Positions 26,001-38,101 of a stretch of DNA of 64,000 nt are shown here, in pieces (positions within the stretch are counted from its first letter, which is position 1; each line of letters starts with the position of its first letter). The notes beneath the pieces are model-generated. The model worked only from the letters and a program-made list of their open reading frames with translations. It had not been told where the DNA came from and ran no database searches. The position numbers and the translations under genes are program-made. Source of the DNA: Acholoe squamosa (taxonomy: Eukaryota > Annelida > Polychaeta > Phyllodocida > Polynoidae); NCBI GenBank assembly GCA_949317995.1, contig OX439039.1, positions 18,963,282 to 19,027,281 on the forward strand, written 5' to 3'.

Positions 26001-27598
26001 ATCCCAGCAAATTGTCGTGACTCCTCGTCAACCTGTGTGAAGTGGCTCACACATGTCGCTAGATGGAACACGACGTCGCTATAGCACAAGATCACCAGGA
26101 ATAGCAATGGTGGTGATCACATGGCCTCACCTCAGATGGAAAGGATGGTGATCACTCAGACTCACCAGGGATGGCGACGCGGGTGATCACTCACCTCGCT
26201 AGATGAAACACGCACCTCGTCATAGCACATGTTCACCAGGGATGGCGAGGACCGTGATCACTCATCCTCACCAGGGATGGTGACATGAGTGATCACTCAT
26301 CCTCACCAGGGATGGTGACATGAGTGATCACTCACTTCGCTAGATGAGACGCACACCACGTCATAATGCACATTCACCACGGATGGCAAGGATTGTGATC
26401 AGTCACCTCGCTAGATAAAACGCGTACCTCGTGATAGCACAGATTCACCACAGATGGTGAGGATCTTGATCACCCACACTCACCAGGGATGGTGACACGA
26501 GTGATCACTCACCTCGCTAGATGAAACGTGCACCACGTCATAGCGCAGGTTCACCATGGATGGTGAGAGTGGTGATCACTCAGACTCACCAGTGATGGCG
26601 ACGCTGGTGATCACTCACCTTGTTAGTTGAAAAGCTCATGATCATCAACATTGGTGATCATGCAGCCTCACATCTGCCAGATCAAAGTATGTTTTGCCAG
26701 AGAAGGTATTGCCATATGTATCTTCCCTCTAACCACAGACAAGGTGTTCATGTTGATATTTCCCTATGTATTTTTCCTGTAACCAGAGAAAAGGTGTTCA
26801 TGGATAGTTGCTTTCATTTTGGAGATACCTCTATCTAAATTCAATTGATATTCTCTCTATATAATCTTGTTATATAATCTTGTTTGATTCAACTCTGAAG
26901 TATTACATGGAAATCAGTGTGAAACAAAGCACATTTGATACGTATGGGACTTATACTTCATGCCCACACTTCCTAGATAGGCTACATGTTGAACAGTGGT
27001 GCTGTCTCAACAACTTTGGCAATGGTGGTGATAAGTTGCCACTGTGAGTGAGAGTGAGTGACAGATGATGCAATCCTCAGAGAGGATTGACTTGGAGTGA
27101 CACAAATTCACGTATTGAGTGAGACCAATGTTGGCAATGGTGGTGATAAGTCACCATTTTGAGAGAAGATTAACTAGGAGTGATACAAACTCACACAGTG
27201 AGTGAGAGCCATGTGGCAATGCAGGTGAAAATTTGCCATTCCAAATGAGATTTGACAAACAGTGGCACATATTGACGGAGTGAGTGAGATCCATGTTGGC
27301 GATGGTGGTGATAAGCTGCCATTCTGAGTGAGAGTTGACTGGGAGTGGCGCATAATCACGCAGGGAGTGAGATCCTGTTGGCGACTGTTGTGATAAATCG
27401 CCATGCTTTGTGAGGGATGACAAGGGGTGGCACATACTCACGCAGTGAGTGAGATCATGTTGGCGACTGTTGTGATAAATCGCCATGCCATGTGAGACTG
27501 ACACACAGTGGCGAAAGATGACGCAGTGAGTTATCACTCAGAAAGGAGTCACCATTGATGACCAATCATGGCGACAGATAACGACAATTTGCTGGGAT
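26001..27598. mobile_element. 1.6-kb element with 18-bp inverted ends and internal tandem arrays
   Basis: ATCCCAGCAAATTGTCGT at 26001-26018 is perfectly inverted at 27581-27598. The left half holds repeated TTCACCAGGGATGGTGA ... GTGATCACTCACCTCGCTAGATGAAAC units (26040-26640). The right half holds units of the type GTGAGTGAGATCATGTTGGCGA ... TGATAAATCGCC, in roughly inverted sense (26990-27560). It has no transposase; frames in the right half are products of the tandem repeats. The superfamily is not determined; the bases directly outside the ends show no clear duplication beyond AT. Confidence 0.7.
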
Positions 27599-28027
27599 GG
27601 AACACTTTGTGGGATATATTTCAGAGAACAATAATATTTTTCTCTTTTCAAGTAAACAAGATGAACATCTATGCGTACCCTACAGTATATATGGCAGACA
27701 ACGTTATTTCATCAAGTCTTATAAAACAAATCGGTTTATCCTCAATAGGTAAGAGAATTTAGGACTGTAAGGAAATAATTTGTTGGTTGTGGTGGAATAT
27801 CTTTGATGACCGCCCATATAATAATACTAAAAGCTATTCGAAAGGGCCTTGTCACCTTTCATAACTCATGAATAGGTCCAGCAAATGCTAAATGGACTTC
27901 AGCCAGATGTTATTCAATTTTGACCGTCAAATACTCTGTTGTCCATGCCAAGACTATAAAAGACTATCCTTTATTCAAATGACTTGAATACCTTAGTTAC
28001 TCACCTGTAGTACGGTGCAGTGACCGC
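27599..28027. other. Gene-free stretch
   Basis: Nothing recognised between the two mobile elements. Confidence 0.4.
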
Positions 28028-28395
28028 CCAGGAGGGTGTTGCTCCTATAGTAAAAGGAAGAGCTGGCTAAATATGCCCTCATTTCCAGTCCTTTCTTTTC
28101 ATGTAGCTATAACTTGTCCCTTTTGTTTCTCGCAAGTGGTCATTCAAGTATGGTGCTAAAAAATGGGAATTTGAGTAGGTACCTTGTTGGGAGAAGTCAG
28201 TCAGTATAATATACTATGGAGTGTGTGACATGAATAGGTACCTGATAGTGCAGCTCTCTCTGTTTTAAACAAGGCAGGTGACTTTTCAGACTAATGTGGT
28301 GAGTGCAAGTTGAATGGTAAAGCAGAGCATGACTTCTTTTGAAAAGAGGGTACCTACTGACAGCTCTTTTTACCATAAGAGCAACAAGCTCCTGG
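28028..28395 (-). mobile_element. GTTGCTC-type MITE, best-preserved copy
   Basis: The termini CCAGGAGGGTGTTGCTCCTA (left) and GAGCAACAAGCTCCTGG (right, complement CCAGGAGCTTGTTGCTC) form an inverted repeat that continues as AGTAAAAGGAAGAGCTG / CAGCTCTTTTTACCAT. Length 368 bp, no coding capacity. It provides the reference for the family copies at 3799, 4140, 8294 and 43080. Confidence 0.8.
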
Positions 28396-28543
28396 CATAC
28401 CTGGCTCTCTTAGTGTGTTTGGGGGAGGGGTAGGGGTGGGCTGATGAGCCGTTCCGCCTTGGGGGGAGCAGCTCAGATGTGTGTAATCAGCGCTTATCGC
28501 TGCCGTCAGAAACACTAAAGGTGTAGGAGCTGCTCCCCTGGGG

Positions 28544-28557
28544 GCGCCACCTGCTGG
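28544..28557 (-). promoter_or_regulatory. CTCF-type motif
   Basis: The complement of GCGCCACCTGCTGG is CCAGCAGGTGGCGC, which fits the bilaterian CTCF core CCASYAGRKGGCRS at every position. Motif match only; occupancy is unknown. Confidence 0.4.
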
Positions 28558-29060
28558 CACTCAGGTATGGAGAAGGTATATACCTTTATACATGTGATCG
28601 GTACCCAGGGTAAAGAGGGAGACATGGGGGGGGGGGGGAGAGAGAAGCAATCCAACGGGAATGAGAGGCAACGGTGGCGGTGCATGGGGAGGGAGAGCAA
28701 GATAAGGGAGGATGGAGGGAAGAGTAGCAGAGAGACAGAGAGATGGAGAGCATGAACTGGAGGGAGGGTAGGTCTTGTTGGAAGTTAGAAGGTCTACAGA
28801 CGAAAGTGTAGTAGTGATGGGGGGGGGAGAGAAGAGGCTCCATAGAGGGAAGAGGGGAAAGGAGGCAGCCGAGAGATGGGAGGGATGGCATGGGGGTGAG
28901 AGTAGATAATGCAGCAGGGGAGGCTGCAGAAAATGGAATGAGTGGGCGTTGAACATTCTGGGTTGAAGGAGCAGATGAGGAGGGGACTCAGTTTCACTAT
29001 ATTCTGAAAGATAATCAAGGACAGGAGTGTGAGGGACATATTTGTCATAATGAGTAAATT

Positions 29061-29160
29061 ATGTATGAAGACGTCTCAGGTCTGGGACTGGGCTACAGGT
29101 TATCTGTGTCACATGTTCGGGTGACCCCCACTGGCCACATTATACGTCGTTATCTCTCAG
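29061..29160 (+). other. Candidate first coding exon
   Basis: An ATG opens 33 codons of mixed composition that run straight into CTCAG|GTAAGA, a near-perfect splice donor at 29161. The frame continues open past the donor, so a chance ORF cannot be excluded. No downstream exon was recognised. Confidence 0.2.
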
Positions 29161-30125
29161 GTAAGATAACTGAGACGACCCTTTGTCACATGACCCTGTG
29201 CCGTGTGACCCTTTTTTATTGGATGATACTTGACCATAAGGCTGATTTAACTATTGAACATTTCTCTGCTCTGGAAATTACAATGATTATATTGGGTGAC
29301 TCCAGCCAACGATGTCGCATCCAGGATTTTTGGGGTGTTTTGGGGTTTGCGGAGCTGTGAATAAAAACTACTCAACCATTCTTCCTATTTCTGATCTCAT
29401 AAATCTGAGAGAAAATATCCAGGGGGTCAAAAATGTATTTTTTGTAATAGAGGTCTATTTGCATTAATTTTAGCATCCAGTTCATTTTCTTTTTCGTTAT
29501 TCAACAGCCAATGTGTAAACCCTAGTTTGTGTTTTATTAGTATGATTCACCATTTTGATAACCAGGCAGGCATATTCAAAATAGCACTTTAACCCTGATT
29601 ATACTAACGACCTACATGTAGGTCACTTATAATTATTACCATAAAAGACACAAACCCATCCTGTTGGCAAAATAAGATGCATTATAAATTTCAATCGTAT
29701 TTCAAAGTTCCTCCCTTAAAGATTCCATATAACTGAAGAATTAAGTTGCCAACCAAATTTTGTATGGTTGCCATGGCAACAAAGATACCACAAAATAGGT
29801 AAAAAGGCAAATTGTAAAAGCAAATCTAGTCATTTCAATAGATAACTTAGTGGCTGGTATTCACAAGTTAGTTGATATGGAATACAATGGTATACAAGTT
29901 TATGCATGCAAAAGTTGGTTGTCATGGAGAGTGTGTGGATACACTGCTGCCACATATCAGAAACTCAAATGCAAGATGTCCTTGAAGATCAACTTTCTGC
30001 ATTTGACCCTCCATCCTTTAAAAAACACCTGTGGCTCGGTAAGTGACATACATGAGGAGAGATTCTAACGGAACCTCTCAGAGATGAAAAAATGCTCCGA
30101 AAGATAGTGGTTACCTTTTCTTCTA

Positions 30126-31023
30126 CACTGCAAAAATGGTGTTTAGATTTTAAACATGTTTAGGTCTAAACATGTTTAAAACCTAAACATATACATCAGT
30201 TAGGTGTATCATCAACTACACATTTAGGAAAATAGCACTTTTATTCTAAATACATAAACGTTTTTGCTAAACATGTTCAGACGTTTAGAGTTTAAACAGT
30301 TGAATATTAGGTGTTTAGATTTAAACATTAATATGTTTAGATACTTGGATGTCAAATCCACACCAGATAGCAGCACTTCCTCTGAATGGACTATCTGCAC
30401 ACAGTTATAATCAATTGTTGTGACAAATGTCCCCAAACTCCTTGTTTATCATAATGTCATTTCATTAAATGTTATGAAAATAGACACAACAATAGAAAAT
30501 TAACTAAATTCAACTTACAACACCATCATTACCATAAAATAATCAATGAGCTCCATGACTTACACCTATGTCGTGTTGTTTTGTAAAATATAAAGCAATG
30601 TCCTTCCTGTCAACCTGTTGTACTTTCTCAAGTCTCCTATTCTAGTGCAGTGTGTACATATCTGTGTGAATAGCTGTGGCTGACATCTTTGGAGACTTTG
30701 CCGTGTAAATACCTGCTGATGTCCACCAGTAAATGGGAAAACAAACAAAATATATTCCTTTATTTTTCAATGGATACATGTCTGCAAACCCTTACTCCCC
30801 ACCAAATCACTAAGACATCTAAACACAAAAATTCATAAACATCTAAACACAAAATTTCATTGATATCTAAACACAAATTTTGAACCTAAACATCTAGATT
30901 TCTAAACACTTGAGCTAAGCACATTGTTTAGCTAAACATGTTTAGGAAATTAATGTGATTACAAAAACGTTGCAAGAATATGTTTAGAATTGTGTTTAGG
31001 ATCTAAACACCATTTTTGCAGTG
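30126..31023. mobile_element. CACTG-terminus transposon, copy B
   Basis: Full-length relative of copy A: 23-bp terminal inverted repeats CACTGCAAAAATGGTGTTTAGAT / ATCTAAACACCATTTTTGCAGTG are intact. TA precedes it (30124-30125), but at its right end it runs directly into copy C with no intervening target base. Confidence 0.88.
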
Positions 31024-31823
31024 CACTGCAAAAACGGTGTTTAGATTTTAAACATGTTTAGGTCTAAACACGTTGAAAACCTAAACATATAGGTCAGTTA
31101 GGTGTCTCAGCGACTACACATTTAGGAAATAAACACTTTTATTCTAACTACATAAACATTTTTGCTAAGCATGTTTAGATGTTAAGAGTTTAAACAGTTG
31201 GATGATAGGTGTTTAGATTTAAACATCAATATGTTTAGATACTTGGAAGTTGAATCCACACCAGGTAGCAGCACTACCTTTGAATGGACTATCTTTACAC
31301 AATTATAATCAATGTTTGTGACAAATGTACCCAAATCCCACGTTTATTATAGTTTCTATTCATTAAATGTCATGAGAATATAACGGGCAATAAAAAGTTG
31401 ACCAGATTCACCTTACACCACCATCATTAACATGAAATAATCAATAAGATGCAGTGTGTACATACATGCACTTGTAAATATGTGTGGCTGACATCTTTGG
31501 AGACTTTGAGATTTAAATACCCCCCCCCCAGTAAATGAGAAAACAAACAAAAGACATCTTTTTTTTCTAATGTATACATGTCTGCACACCCTAACTCTCC
31601 GTCAAAGCATTTAGACATCTAAACACAAAAATTCATAAACATCTAAACACAAAAATTCATAGATATCTAAACACAAAGTTTAAACCTAAACACCTAGATT
31701 TCTAAACACTTGAGCTAAGCACATTGTTTGGCTAAACATGTGTAGGAAATTAATGTGATTACAAAAACGTTGCAAGAATATGTTTAGAATTGTGTTTAGG
31801 ATCTAAACACCATTTTTGCAGTG
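31024..31823. mobile_element. CACTG-terminus transposon, copy C (internally deleted, fused to B)
   Basis: Begins CACTGCAAAAACGGTGTTTAGAT (one mismatch to the family) and ends ATCTAAACACCATTTTTGCAGTG, followed by TA (31824-31825). It lacks about 100 bp of the interior and is more diverged than A and B. Copies B and C form a head-to-tail dimer with a single outer pair of TA. Confidence 0.85.
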
Positions 31824-31825
31824 TA

Positions 31826-33460
31826 CCTCTTGGTAGTGATTAATCCTGGTACCAAAATGGTTGTTTGCCCCATCTAGTGGAATATCCTAGAACAATTATG
31901 TATGTCAAACCATCATATGTCAAGTGCCTTTGACATGGCCATGACACTAGTCAACTCACAGATGACATGGCATTTTAAGGCATGTCAAATCATATGAGGA
32001 TTACTGTGTGCTACAGTTGTCATGGTGACATATGTGCACATGTCCCAATGACATATGTTCTCTGTGTCAAATCAAGTTGACATAGGTATACATGTCACTT
32101 TGTCAGTGTAGGCTAAGATCTATACATTCCATTCCTGCTATCAGCCTCTCTCTCAGTCCCTTTCCCCTAATTTCCTTTCTTCCCTCCCACTCTCCCTTTG
32201 TGGGATTATTCCCATATTTAATATTATACATAACCTACCCTCGACGCTTTCTATACCCTCTCTGCCTTCCTGTAACCATCCCTCCCTATGTCCATTTCCT
32301 GAACCCCCCTCCCCCTTTCTCCCTTCCTTTCCTGATACATACTCCTCTGCTTTGTCTCCTCCCCCTTTCACTTACTCAAACCTTCCCTCCTCCCTGATCC
32401 CTGACTTACCCTGCCCCACCCACCCACCCACCCATCGCACACAAATCCAGCTCCAGCTGTCAGCGGTCATGTCCCTTGACATCGGTAGTCCCACAGATAT
32501 ATGATCCACACAGACAATACAATCATAATGAGACACAAATTGACGTGACGATCGTTCTCCGCGTCCATTACACGTCTTACTGACGGCAGAGGGCACCACT
32601 GTCACATGTCACCATAGTAACGCGTCCACCCGAGCCCTCCTGATGACATCCGGGCACGATAACAGGGAAAGGTCGGCGTCTTATCTCACCCAAGGTGCCC
32701 TGACCCTGGGTGGGTGATAGCAGGATGGGGGGGTGATAGGGTGGGTAGGATATCTATCTGCTGTCTGATTGTTGTGTGGATGAGTTGGTAGAGATGGTGG
32801 AAGGGGGGGGGGTGATGGGAAGGACAGGTGGATCCGTCAATGATCCCTGGGATGGGATAACTGACCAGCTGCAGTGCCCAGGAAAATGAGTGGATAGGGA
32901 TGGTTCATGTAGATGATATTACATCTTACAAAATAATAAAAGTGGCAAGAGTCTATTATAAGTGTGCTGTTATTCTTAGATCTCGCTCCGGCTATCATTG
33001 ATAATCATCTTAATTGAAGGCGAGTGAATGAAACTCAAAACACTTTGCTAGACATCTAGGTTGCCCAGCGTAAAATAGCATCTGCTTTGAACATCACACA
33101 TACGTTGTCACAATGATTTCAGAAAAATAAAGGCGATATCTGATACGGAAATTCAATTTGCACCAGCCTGACTCAGAAATGATACACCCAATAAATTCAT
33201 CCCTTCTTTTTTCCTCATTGTGTGGGATGTTTTCAGCGGTGTTTAGCGTGGCAACCCAGAGGGCAGCACCAGTTAGTTAGCTTGTTTTCAAACATTGCCA
33301 TTACATGCATCACTAGGCATCGTCCCTCCCCAACAAAGAAGAAGGGAAAACATGCCAGTTGTGTTTCATGTTTCCCGGCCGACTGAAGCAAATACATGAC
33401 AAAATCTGAAAGGACAAAGGATTTAGATTTAGACAATTTTTAGGGAATTTCCCCAATTTA
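31826..33460. other. Gene-free stretch
   Basis: From 31880 to 32110 there are many TGTCAAAT / ATTTGACA and ACATATGTC words in both orientations, resembling a decayed palindromic array. A pyrimidine-rich patch (32130-32400) produces artefactual frames on both strands. No gene recognised. Confidence 0.45.
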
Positions 33461-33591
33461 AAGGGCTGGTTCCACAGTGTGGGCCGGGTCCATTTTCTGC
33501 CAATCCGACGATTTTCTTCTGTATATTTGCTATATAAATATTGGTCGGATTAGCAAAAAATGGACCTGACCGACGCTGTGGAACCTCCCTT
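33461..33591. mobile_element. 131-bp TA-flanked hairpin MITE
   Basis: The left AAGGGCTGGTTCCACAGTGT and the right (complement AAGGGAGGTTCCACAGCGT) arms pair over about 55 bp, including GGTCCATTTT and AATCCGAC, around a short AT-rich centre. TA flanks both ends (33459-33460, 33592-33593). Non-coding. Confidence 0.75.
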
Positions 33592-33593
33592 TA

Positions 33594-35945
33594 GAGGGGA
33601 AAACTTGGCATTTCAAGTAGAGAAGACTGATTTCAGTCAACCTCGTTGAGGATCAATGTATACTTGTCCGTGTTACTGGAAACAGTTTTTCACGGTTTTA
33701 TTCACCGAGGAGGGGGCGGGAGTGAGGCATCACACGTTGGCATAACACAAAGCCCATTAGACCTAAGGCTATGGGAATTAGTCTCTATTATAAACCTGTT
33801 ACTGGTTTCACTAGGAAAACACAACAACTGTCGCCCACCACTCATCGAGCACACCCCGTCCTCATACAGACCCTGTTATCACTCAGGACAGAAACATAGT
33901 GGATAACTTTTAATTTTAGTCTTTGCACCCCTTCAATAATATAGACCAGAAGCTGTTCTGTTAAATTCATAAGGAACGGCACATGATTTATTGTAATAAT
34001 GGTGCTGCAATGCTCATGTCAAGTAAAGTGTGCAAAGAACATTGTTATGTTGAATATCATCTGACAGAAAGAAATACATGTACATATGCTTAACTTCAAC
34101 TTCCATTTTTTAGAAACTTGGTTAGCCTGGTTAAACCCGCTACGCATCCCCTTGTTGTGAGCTACCCCACAGTGACGGCAAAGGGTACATACAATACACA
34201 TCACCACACCTGTTAGTTCTCACGAACCCCGGGAGGTGGCGCCGCTGCAGGCTACTTCCGCTGGGGGCCTCACATGACCCGAGGGGCCAGCATTTAGGGT
34301 TATTTGTGACAAATATTCATCAGTTGTTGTCCTGAGTCTGCATTAAACGCCACCCGCCCCAGGGGCTATTATCCCCATGCCCCCCCACGTACACACACAC
34401 ACACACTTCCTACCATGTGTTTGTCCATCATTGTGACCACAGGCTTCGAGTACAGCCAATTCTATGGCAGAATTCTATCCAAATCTAGCAGAAAAATATG
34501 AGGTAGTCTTCATATTCATATATAAATCCAACTGCAAAAGATTCTCATTAGTACATTAGAAAGCATCGGGAGCTTACCTAGAACTGTGTAAAACATAATC
34601 AAGAGAGAAAAATTTTATAGAAAGTCACATATTGTTCAGAGTGAATAATTGTGTCCTAAGAATAGAAGGTATAGGAGTGACGGCGGCCTTGGTGTGACGT
34701 CCCAGAACGCCACTTTACATGCGCCATCTGTTGATGTCCGGCTGCACCGTGACATCATCTCTGAGTGGACTAAAGGTCACGGGGAACTAAATCCATTTCC
34801 TCTATGTTTTTATATAGCGTAACACACAAAAACAGCTGCCTAAAATGTTCGTTGGTCATAATTTCAACCATAGCACGATTAAACCATCCCTCATACACAA
34901 TGTGACAGAATGTTTTATAGGCTTAACCCTGAAAATCTTAAATAACGGAATGATATGTGCAGTGAGTGCCATTCCACCCTATTTTGGGCTTGAAAATCTC
35001 CACTGACCAGATTAACTTTTGCATGCCTCATAAAATCCCCAAACCCTGGCATAATATAAAACACACCTACTCTTCCATTTATTAACTCTTTGGGAACACC
35101 TGTGATTTTTTTCATAATTTTACCAATATTCTTATATTCCAATTCTAAACCAATCAGCAGCCAGCACACCCTTCAGTGCAGGCCTGAATACCATATAACT
35201 CACGAGAGGGCAGCATTTACGTCCACGTGACCTAAACGGCCGTCATTCTTCCCTCCTTTTAATGCCAATGATATTTATTCTCTCTGTCTGATATGCAAAG
35301 ACTTCATATTTCGAATTGATTGCTTTAGAAAAAGTATAACGTAACAAAAGAACACATGCAGGTTGAGGATCAATACTCTGTGGTCCAAATGGAGCAGGTT
35401 AGTCGGATCGTATAACATCATTGCCGTCTGTCAGTCAGACAGGCTCAATGAAGCATTTAGAAAGTCAAATGACCCTGAAATCATTAGGTCTCCAATATCA
35501 AAAGGAAACAATAAGATTTGAGCAATGGCCTTTTATTGTGAAACCCAACATCTTACTCTACCTGGAACTCTACCCTATCTAAGTAGGACATTTCCAAGAA
35601 AAGCCGAGGCATTCATTAGATTAGAAGAAGATACCTTTTTCACGCCATGGCATCTGTTTGCAGCCAATCGCTGTGACGCATAAATCCTTGACCAATATAC
35701 TACTAGCCAGGACTGCATTCGCGTACTTGCACACCCAACTAGAGGCACTCCGTCTCTAGAAACTACCTTTTCAGTTCGTTTAAGAACCTATACTATTCTT
35801 GGTAGGGGGTCAAATTAGTTACACACAATTTTAGGGAAGAAACCCGCGATTTTCGTCCTCTACAGGGGGGTCAAAATAATTTTACCCTCAAGGGGGGTAA
35901 AAGATTTTTCGCACATCTTTGCGAAAGCCCTGTAAATTCTTTAGA
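33594..35945. other. Gene-free stretch
   Basis: No gene or transposon recognised; a short (AC)n tract is present near 34390-34406. Confidence 0.45.
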
Positions 35946-35946
35946 C

Positions 35947-36027
<81 letters not shown>

Positions 36028-36126
36028 CTCTGTATCTGACTGTCTCTGCCTCCCTCTCTGTCTTTCCCTATCGATCTCTGTCTGTCTGTTTGTCTGTTTG
36101 TCTGTCTGTCTGTCTCTCTGTCTCTC

Positions 36127-36189
<63 letters not shown>

Positions 36190-36272
36190 CTCTGTATCTG
36201 GCTGTCTCTGCCTCCCTCTCTGACTTTCCCTATCGATCTCTGTCTCTGTCTGTCTGTCTCTGTCTCTCTCGC

Positions 36273-36303
<31 letters not shown>

Positions 36304-36328
36304 GTCTCTCCCTCTCTCTCTCTCCTGA
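35946..36328. repeat. (CTGT)n/(CT)n compound microsatellite
   Basis: Alternating CTGT and CT runs with an internal duplication of a longer block (CTCTGCCTTTCTCTGTATCT ... TTTCCCTATCGATCTC) about 180 bp apart. The 150-160-codon frames on both strands are pure repeat translations (Leu/Ser or Arg/Glu) and are not genes. Confidence 0.95.
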
Positions 36329-38048
36329 TCCCCTGCCTCTCCCGCTCCATTACTTCCATACCCCTGTCAGTATATGAAGCTGTGTACTACAACTCACTGT
36401 ACGCCTGGTGATGTATTGAGTGGAGGATGGTAAACCTGGTTTGTTTTAGGCAGACCAGCAACAGGAGACGAGTTGTGAGGCAGAAGAGGAGAGACTATAG
36501 GGGAGGTTTGAGACATGGGGTATAGTAGGGGTAAATTCAGACCAAGGTTAACCATTTAAGGAATGGATCACGGCGGGGAGGGGAGGTTTGTTTTTGTGTT
36601 CTTTTTACTTAGGGGTAGATGGTTTGAAGTGTTAGTAGTTGTTAAGGAAAAAGGGATTTTCAATTAAAATGGTTAAATTATTTTGTCAAAGAATCAGTGA
36701 AAATGGGGTTGCTCTGAGAAGGGGGAACGCAGTTCTGTGTACTCTTTCTGAAGGCCTATGGAGTGGAGGAGCGGGGATGGATTATCCTTAAACCCTTAGG
36801 CGTAAAAAAGAGATGTTGAGTTGGGGTAACGGTTGCAGTATTAAACGCCTGTACCGTACGTTAACCATTTGCGGGCAGTTGCACTGTATTTCAATGCACC
36901 ATCCACAGAGATTGATCCACACAATGTCATGATATTTATGCTGACTGACTTACCTCATCCAGTTTTCACATAATAATCTTCCCAACCCTACTCCGTTTTA
37001 TACACTCTTGACGGTAAAGCATGCATGTGCATCAATGTTTATCTCCGAAGGGCATTTCTCAATAGTGTTATTTAGCATTGTTGGGAAATGCATTGGTGCA
37101 TCATGTTCAAAGTAACATGGCAGCTTTTGAGCATACTCTTGGCATCCTTAAAGGGTTCAAAGCATGCAGTAGCTGGACATATGGACACTCCTCAGTCCTT
37201 CTTGCAGTAGTCACCAGCTGCCGTGACATGTCCCACAGTTGACTCCTGACACTTACAACTAATCCAACACCACCCTCTGCACAGCTCCCATCTACTTCCC
37301 CACCCACCTAGACTTGCTCAAGTCTCTCAATATTAATGCAAGAGAATTGAAATAAAAATTGAAATGAATTAAAGTAATAAACAAAAAAAAGAATTAAGAA
37401 GACCTCTAGTGAATTGAGCCCAGCAGAGAGAGGAGGAGAGGCATGGGGAGTATAGTGGCGTTGGGAGTATAGCTCAGGGACTGCAGCCAGTCTAACACCC
37501 ACCCCACACAGAACATTTAACCGTCCGCACTCCTACCTTAGGAGACACCAAGGCTCTAAATGCTGCAAAGAGAGGGGGGCTGTTCCTTGTTTCCCCAAGT
37601 CACTTACCTCATTAATAATCTTTTTTGTTCTGAATGACAGAGAAAGACTATTACTAAATGACAACTACAGAAAGTTGTAAACTGTCATTAACGAGGTGCT
37701 GGAGGAAAAGGGGGGAATGTGCGGGTAGTAACAAAGAGAATACCAGTGTTGGTGTGTGTAAAATACAGTACATAACTCCAGCGGTAATAAGGGGTCTGGT
37801 ATATGTCTTACAGCTAGGGTATCATGAGTTGTGCAGAGACAGGAGAGTCATAGAATGACTTAGATCTGTACAACAGGGAACAAGTGTAGCTCTACATCAT
37901 TACCTTTAAAATTGTCCACAAAGGGGTTATTATTTGGCATAGAACCTGTTGCTACTCTGTCAACCCTGCTATACTCATACTTTATAATATGCACTTATTA
38001 TCGCCCACAGGGACAGGTACGTATGGTGGCATATATAATTGTGGTATA

Positions 38049-38101
38049 GACTGGGAGAAGGGGTCTCAGAACCCTCTGCACTAAGCCCCCTTTTCGCAGA
38101 T
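38049..38101 (-). repeat. Dispersed ~53-bp repeat core, copy 4
   Basis: The complement reads ATCTGCGAAAAGGGGGCTTA, then GTGCAGAGGGTT, then GACCCCTTCTCCCAGTC, aligning with the copies at 223, 3634 and 20231. Confidence 0.6.

Larger units (their letters stand above)
28396..30125. other. Gene-free stretch with low-complexity purine tract
   Basis: From about 28620 to 28900 the sequence is G/A-rich (GGGGAGAGAG and similar), and the frames on both strands there are compositional artefacts. A CTCF-consensus site lies at 28544-28557. A short ATG-initiated frame at 29061 is noted separately. Otherwise nothing is recognised. Confidence 0.45.

Noticed and set aside
27151..27537. 128-codon reverse-strand frame
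   Set aside because: Produced by the tandem arrays of the 1.6-kb inverted-end element.
28561..28956. 131-codon Pro/Ser/Leu-rich reverse-strand frame
   Set aside because: Read from the complement of a G/A-rich low-complexity tract.
35871..36377. 150-160-codon frames on both strands
   Set aside because: Translations of CT/CTGT microsatellite.
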